33,697 nt of DNA from Phycisphaeraceae bacterium. Its GTDB lineage: Bacteria > Planctomycetota > Phycisphaerae > Phycisphaerales > UBA1924. The stretch spans positions 1 through 33,697 of the forward strand of contig JAHBXG010000038.1 in NCBI GenBank assembly GCA_019636565.1, read 5' to 3'. Shown in pieces: positions 33,314-33,697 of the stretch (the stretch's first letter is position 1; each line of letters opens with the position of its first letter). The notes beneath the pieces were generated by a model that saw nothing but the letters and a program-made list of their open reading frames with translations, made no database searches and had not been told where the DNA came from. A program made the translations under genes and the position numbers.

Positions 33314-33697
33314 TCAAGGCGTTATTGCATTTGGTAGAGCTCGCCATGCGGTTTCCGCTGCTGCTCGTACGTCGGAATCGGGATCGCTTCGAAGTTTGCT
33401 CACCAACTCGACGATCGCGTTCTCAGGATGCACGGACCGAGTCACAAAACACCGCCGACGCGCGAGCGTTTCGACGGATTTGCAAGCCGCGACCCGCATG
33501 GCAGGCGAAGTGTCAGTCAAAAACTCGGATAGTTTCTCGACGAGGTACGGATCTTGACTCCACGAGTCTGCCACCAGGGGAACGAATTGGTCGCGATTCG
33601 TTCGATTCTGGCGCGTTTGACGTTCAAACGCGTCGATGCCGTCATTCTGAAACTCCCAGAAATGGAAAGTCTTGAACGCGACCAAAGCTGTTTCGTC
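33314..33697 (-). CDS. HEAT-like repeat protein, partial (5' end outside window)
   Basis: The frame is open to the window edge, so at least 127 C-terminal residues are present. An internal TTG at 33685 need not be the start. Two helical repeat units are visible: L-V-E-K-L-S-E-F-L-T-D-T-S-P-A-M-R-V-A-A-C-K-S-V-E-T-L, then I-V-E-L-V-S-K-L-R-S-D-P-D-S-D-V-R-A-A-A-E-T-A-W. These match the D-x-x-x-x-V-R-x-A-A pattern of HEAT/PBS-lyase repeats, which form binding scaffolds. No catalytic motif is seen. Its stop is 5 bp from that of mfd, on the opposite strand. Function unknown. Confidence 0.75.
   Translation of the reverse strand, partial: DETALVAFKTFHFWEFQNDGIDAFERQTRQNRTNRDQFVPLVADSWSQDPYLVEKLSEFLTDTSPAMRVAACKSVETLARRRCFVTRSVHPENAIVELVSKLRSDPDSDVRAAAETAWRALPNAITP

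Overview
The window is 33.7 kb of GC-rich, densely coded bacterial chromosome. Several things point to a planctomycete, most likely Phycisphaerae-like. There is a polytopic HflK-like SPFH protein, a membrane protein with cohesin-like and degenerate dockerin-like segments beside an ECF sigma factor, a GH10-like protein without catalytic glutamates, secreted proteins with Pro/Ala-rich linkers, and many genes without a clear Shine-Dalgarno sequence. That assignment is inference from gene content; there is no rRNA to confirm it. I see no CRISPR array, transposase, prophage or integrase gene.

Layout. (1) 1-252: the 3' end of adenine phosphoribosyltransferase. (2) 285-12504, almost entirely minus strand. 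Read in the direction of transcription it holds tRNA-Leu(GAG), a stand-alone degenerate receiver protein, a secreted protein with a CX4CH motif, a coiled-coil envelope protein, a plant-type ferredoxin-NADP reductase, a secreted helical-repeat protein, a peptide-type solute-binding protein, a 140-bp inverted-repeat element, a lone OppB-type permease, an ECF sigma factor, its probable membrane partner, a strong palindrome and a cupin. (3) 12625-14695, plus strand: a small acidic protein and a GT4 glycosyltransferase. (4) 14728-26316: an ABC-2 type permease on the minus strand, divergent from a six-gene plus-strand operon. The operon encodes three consecutive SPFH/band-7 proteins (HflK-like, HflC-like, HflK-like), an ABC ATPase, a large ABC-2 permease and a membrane-anchored helical-repeat protein. 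Its genes overlap or nearly touch. (5) 26321-33697: purC (minus), then on the plus strand a GH10-fold probable pseudoenzyme, a membrane-anchored helix-hairpin-helix protein and mfd, then a HEAT-like gene (minus) cut by the window edge.

The best candidate for an undescribed system is the SPFH-ABC operon. The tight spacing (42 bp, 4-bp overlap, 14 bp, 4-bp overlap, 16 bp) suggests one membrane assembly: an SPFH scaffold of three different subunits around or beside an ABC-2 transporter, with a periplasmic or cytoplasmic repeat protein. The ATPase carries a C-terminal Ala/Pro-rich tail with three spaced copies of a short motif resembling D-L-I-x-S-L-T-A-A, which looks like a docking array. The divergent permease at 14728-16083 shares a core signature with the operon permease, so the two may share the ATPase.
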